Assembly: GCA_021817185.1 (NCBI GenBank)
Contig: JAKAVU010000138.1
Coordinates: 1 to 7,573, forward strand
Length of the DNA: 7,573 bases
Direction: 5' to 3'
Source: a bacterium
GTDB taxonomy: Bacteria > Chloroflexota > Dormibacteria > UBA8260 > Bog-877
Shown: positions 7,195-7,573 of the stretch, one piece after another
How the letters are laid out: each line of letters begins with the position of its first letter
Numbering within the stretch: the first letter of the stretch is position 1
The notes under the pieces: model-generated
Database searches by the model: none
What the model was told of the DNA's origin: nothing
Seen by the model: the letters and a program-made list of their open reading frames with translations, nothing else
Program-made: the position numbers and the translations under genes

Positions 7195-7344
7195 TTATGG
7201 CCTCGGGAACGTCGCCGCTTCCGTAGCGGTGCCCATCCAGGCTCCGGTGGATCGGCACTCGCCGCACAAGCTGGCTGCGCTTCGGAAACTGCCTCCCTCA
7301 CGGAGTGCGTCCAAAACGTTCAACTGCTCCCGCGTACTCTTCAT
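7195..7344 (-). pseudogene. istA: IS21-family transposase IstA, N-terminal remnant
   Basis: A 49-codon frame starts at ATG 7344 after a GGGGG-type ribosome-binding site and stops at TAA 7195-7197. Its first 28 residues (MKSTREQLNVLDALREGG, then SFRSAASLCG) resemble the N-terminal helix-turn-helix start of IS21-family IstA proteins, where a Met-Lys-Ser start leads to a G-S-Y/F-R-x-A-A-x-x-C-G motif. Similarity fades after about codon 28 (near 7261). The DDE catalytic domain and the istB ATPase gene are absent. The remnant ends 32 bases upstream of the lipoprotein start, so transcription from the IS end could enter that gene. The assignment rests on recalled family resemblance over a short stretch. 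Confidence 0.6.
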
Positions 7345-7481
7345 GCGAACCCCCGGACGGTGTGGCGGACGAAAGCACCACCACCTTCCCCCACCGGGGG
7401 CCCTTGCCGGTCCTGCTCAGCTCACGTGAAGGCGCTTACTTCTGTTGGCCACCGGTGCTTACTTGGACCTGGCCACTGGCA
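7261..7481 (-). mobile_element. IS21-family insertion sequence remnant (istA-side end)
   Basis: On the minus strand the putative element begins TGCCAGTGGCCAGG at 7481, fitting the TG...CA termini of IS21 elements. Two similar end repeats follow, then a 138-base leader to the istA-like start codon. Only this end is present. The inner boundary is approximate and is set where IstA similarity fades. The element is truncated and cannot transpose by itself. Confidence 0.55.
7434..7475 (-). repeat. Two tandem end repeats of the IS remnant
   Basis: On the plus strand the units are GCTTACTTCTGTTGGCCA (7434-7451) and GCTTACTTGGACCTGGCCA (7457-7475), starting 23 bases apart. They share GCTTACTT at one end and TGGCCA at the other. 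Multiple imperfect direct repeats near each terminus are a known feature of IS21-family elements and serve as transposase-binding sites. Confidence 0.6.
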
Positions 7482-7502
7482 GCTGCAACTGACTTGAACC
7501 AC

Positions 7503-7573
7503 CTGAGGGCAGATTTGGGAGCCGACGGTCAGATTCGAACTGACGGCCAGCTGTTTACAAATCCGAAAACAAC
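7503..7573 (-). repeat. Right copy of the 71-base tRNA-like direct repeat (at window edge)
   Basis: This copy matches 4933-5003 in 62 of 71 positions and may continue past the window edge. On the minus strand the T-arm is intact: GTCAG and CTGAC form a perfect 5-bp stem around loop TTCGAAT (plus-strand 7528-7544). It is followed by CGTCGGCTCCCA, which recalls the 3' end of many bacterial tRNA-Thr genes (CGTCGGCTCCA). Upstream, ATTTGTAAA resembles a Thr(TGT) anticodon loop, but the flanking bases do not form a proper anticodon stem. It is a better tRNA mimic than the left copy, but a functional tRNA is not supported. It lies 21 bases outside the IS remnant terminus. Confidence 0.72.

Noticed and set aside
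6615..7226. Plus-strand 203-codon frame opposite the lipoprotein
   Set aside because: It is the antisense shadow of the repeat-rich lipoprotein; the minus frame has a signal peptide, a ribosome-binding site and 11 repeated motifs.
7503..7573. Functional tRNA-Thr gene
   Set aside because: The T-arm and acceptor-like 3' end fit, but no proper anticodon stem forms, and the 5' half lies outside the window.
4933..7573. CRISPR array or phage-defence island
   Set aside because: There are only two repeat copies, 2.5 kb apart, with no spacers, cas genes or known defence genes.

Overview
This window is GC-rich bacterial DNA, and all supported genes lie on the minus strand. The organism cannot be fixed from the sequence alone. 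High-GC codon use, a single bifunctional Rel enzyme next to hisS, and a heme O synthase suggest an aerobic Gram-positive-like or Chloroflexota/Dormibacterota-type soil bacterium. That placement is inference.

Region 1 (about 1-3391) is a tight core-gene cluster. In transcription order it holds ctaB (heme O synthase), rel (bifunctional (p)ppGpp synthetase/hydrolase) and the first 40 codons of hisS. The ctaB-rel gap is 19 bases and the rel-hisS gap is 34 bases, so co-transcription is likely. The cluster joins haem/terminal-oxidase maturation, the stringent response and histidine tRNA charging.

Region 2 (about 3338-3784) has no supported gene. It holds a short perfect inverted repeat and a hairpin. 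Upstream of it lies an unrecognised single-pass membrane protein (3785-4777) whose domain appears extracytoplasmic.

Region 3 (about 4911-7573) looks like accessory DNA. Two copies of a 71-base sequence (4933-5003 and 7503-7573, 62/71 identical, no gaps) sit as direct repeats about 2.57 kb apart, and each resembles the 3' part of a tRNA gene. Between them are a large lipoprotein with about 11 BNR/Asp-box repeats (a predicted beta-propeller surface protein) and the remnant of an IS21-family insertion sequence: one terminus with two end repeats plus the first codons of istA. The simplest reading is a small accessory segment bounded by tRNA-derived, att-like repeats and carrying IS debris and one surface-protein gene. 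No integrase is visible, so this remains a hypothesis. I found no CRISPR array, rRNA gene or complete tRNA gene.
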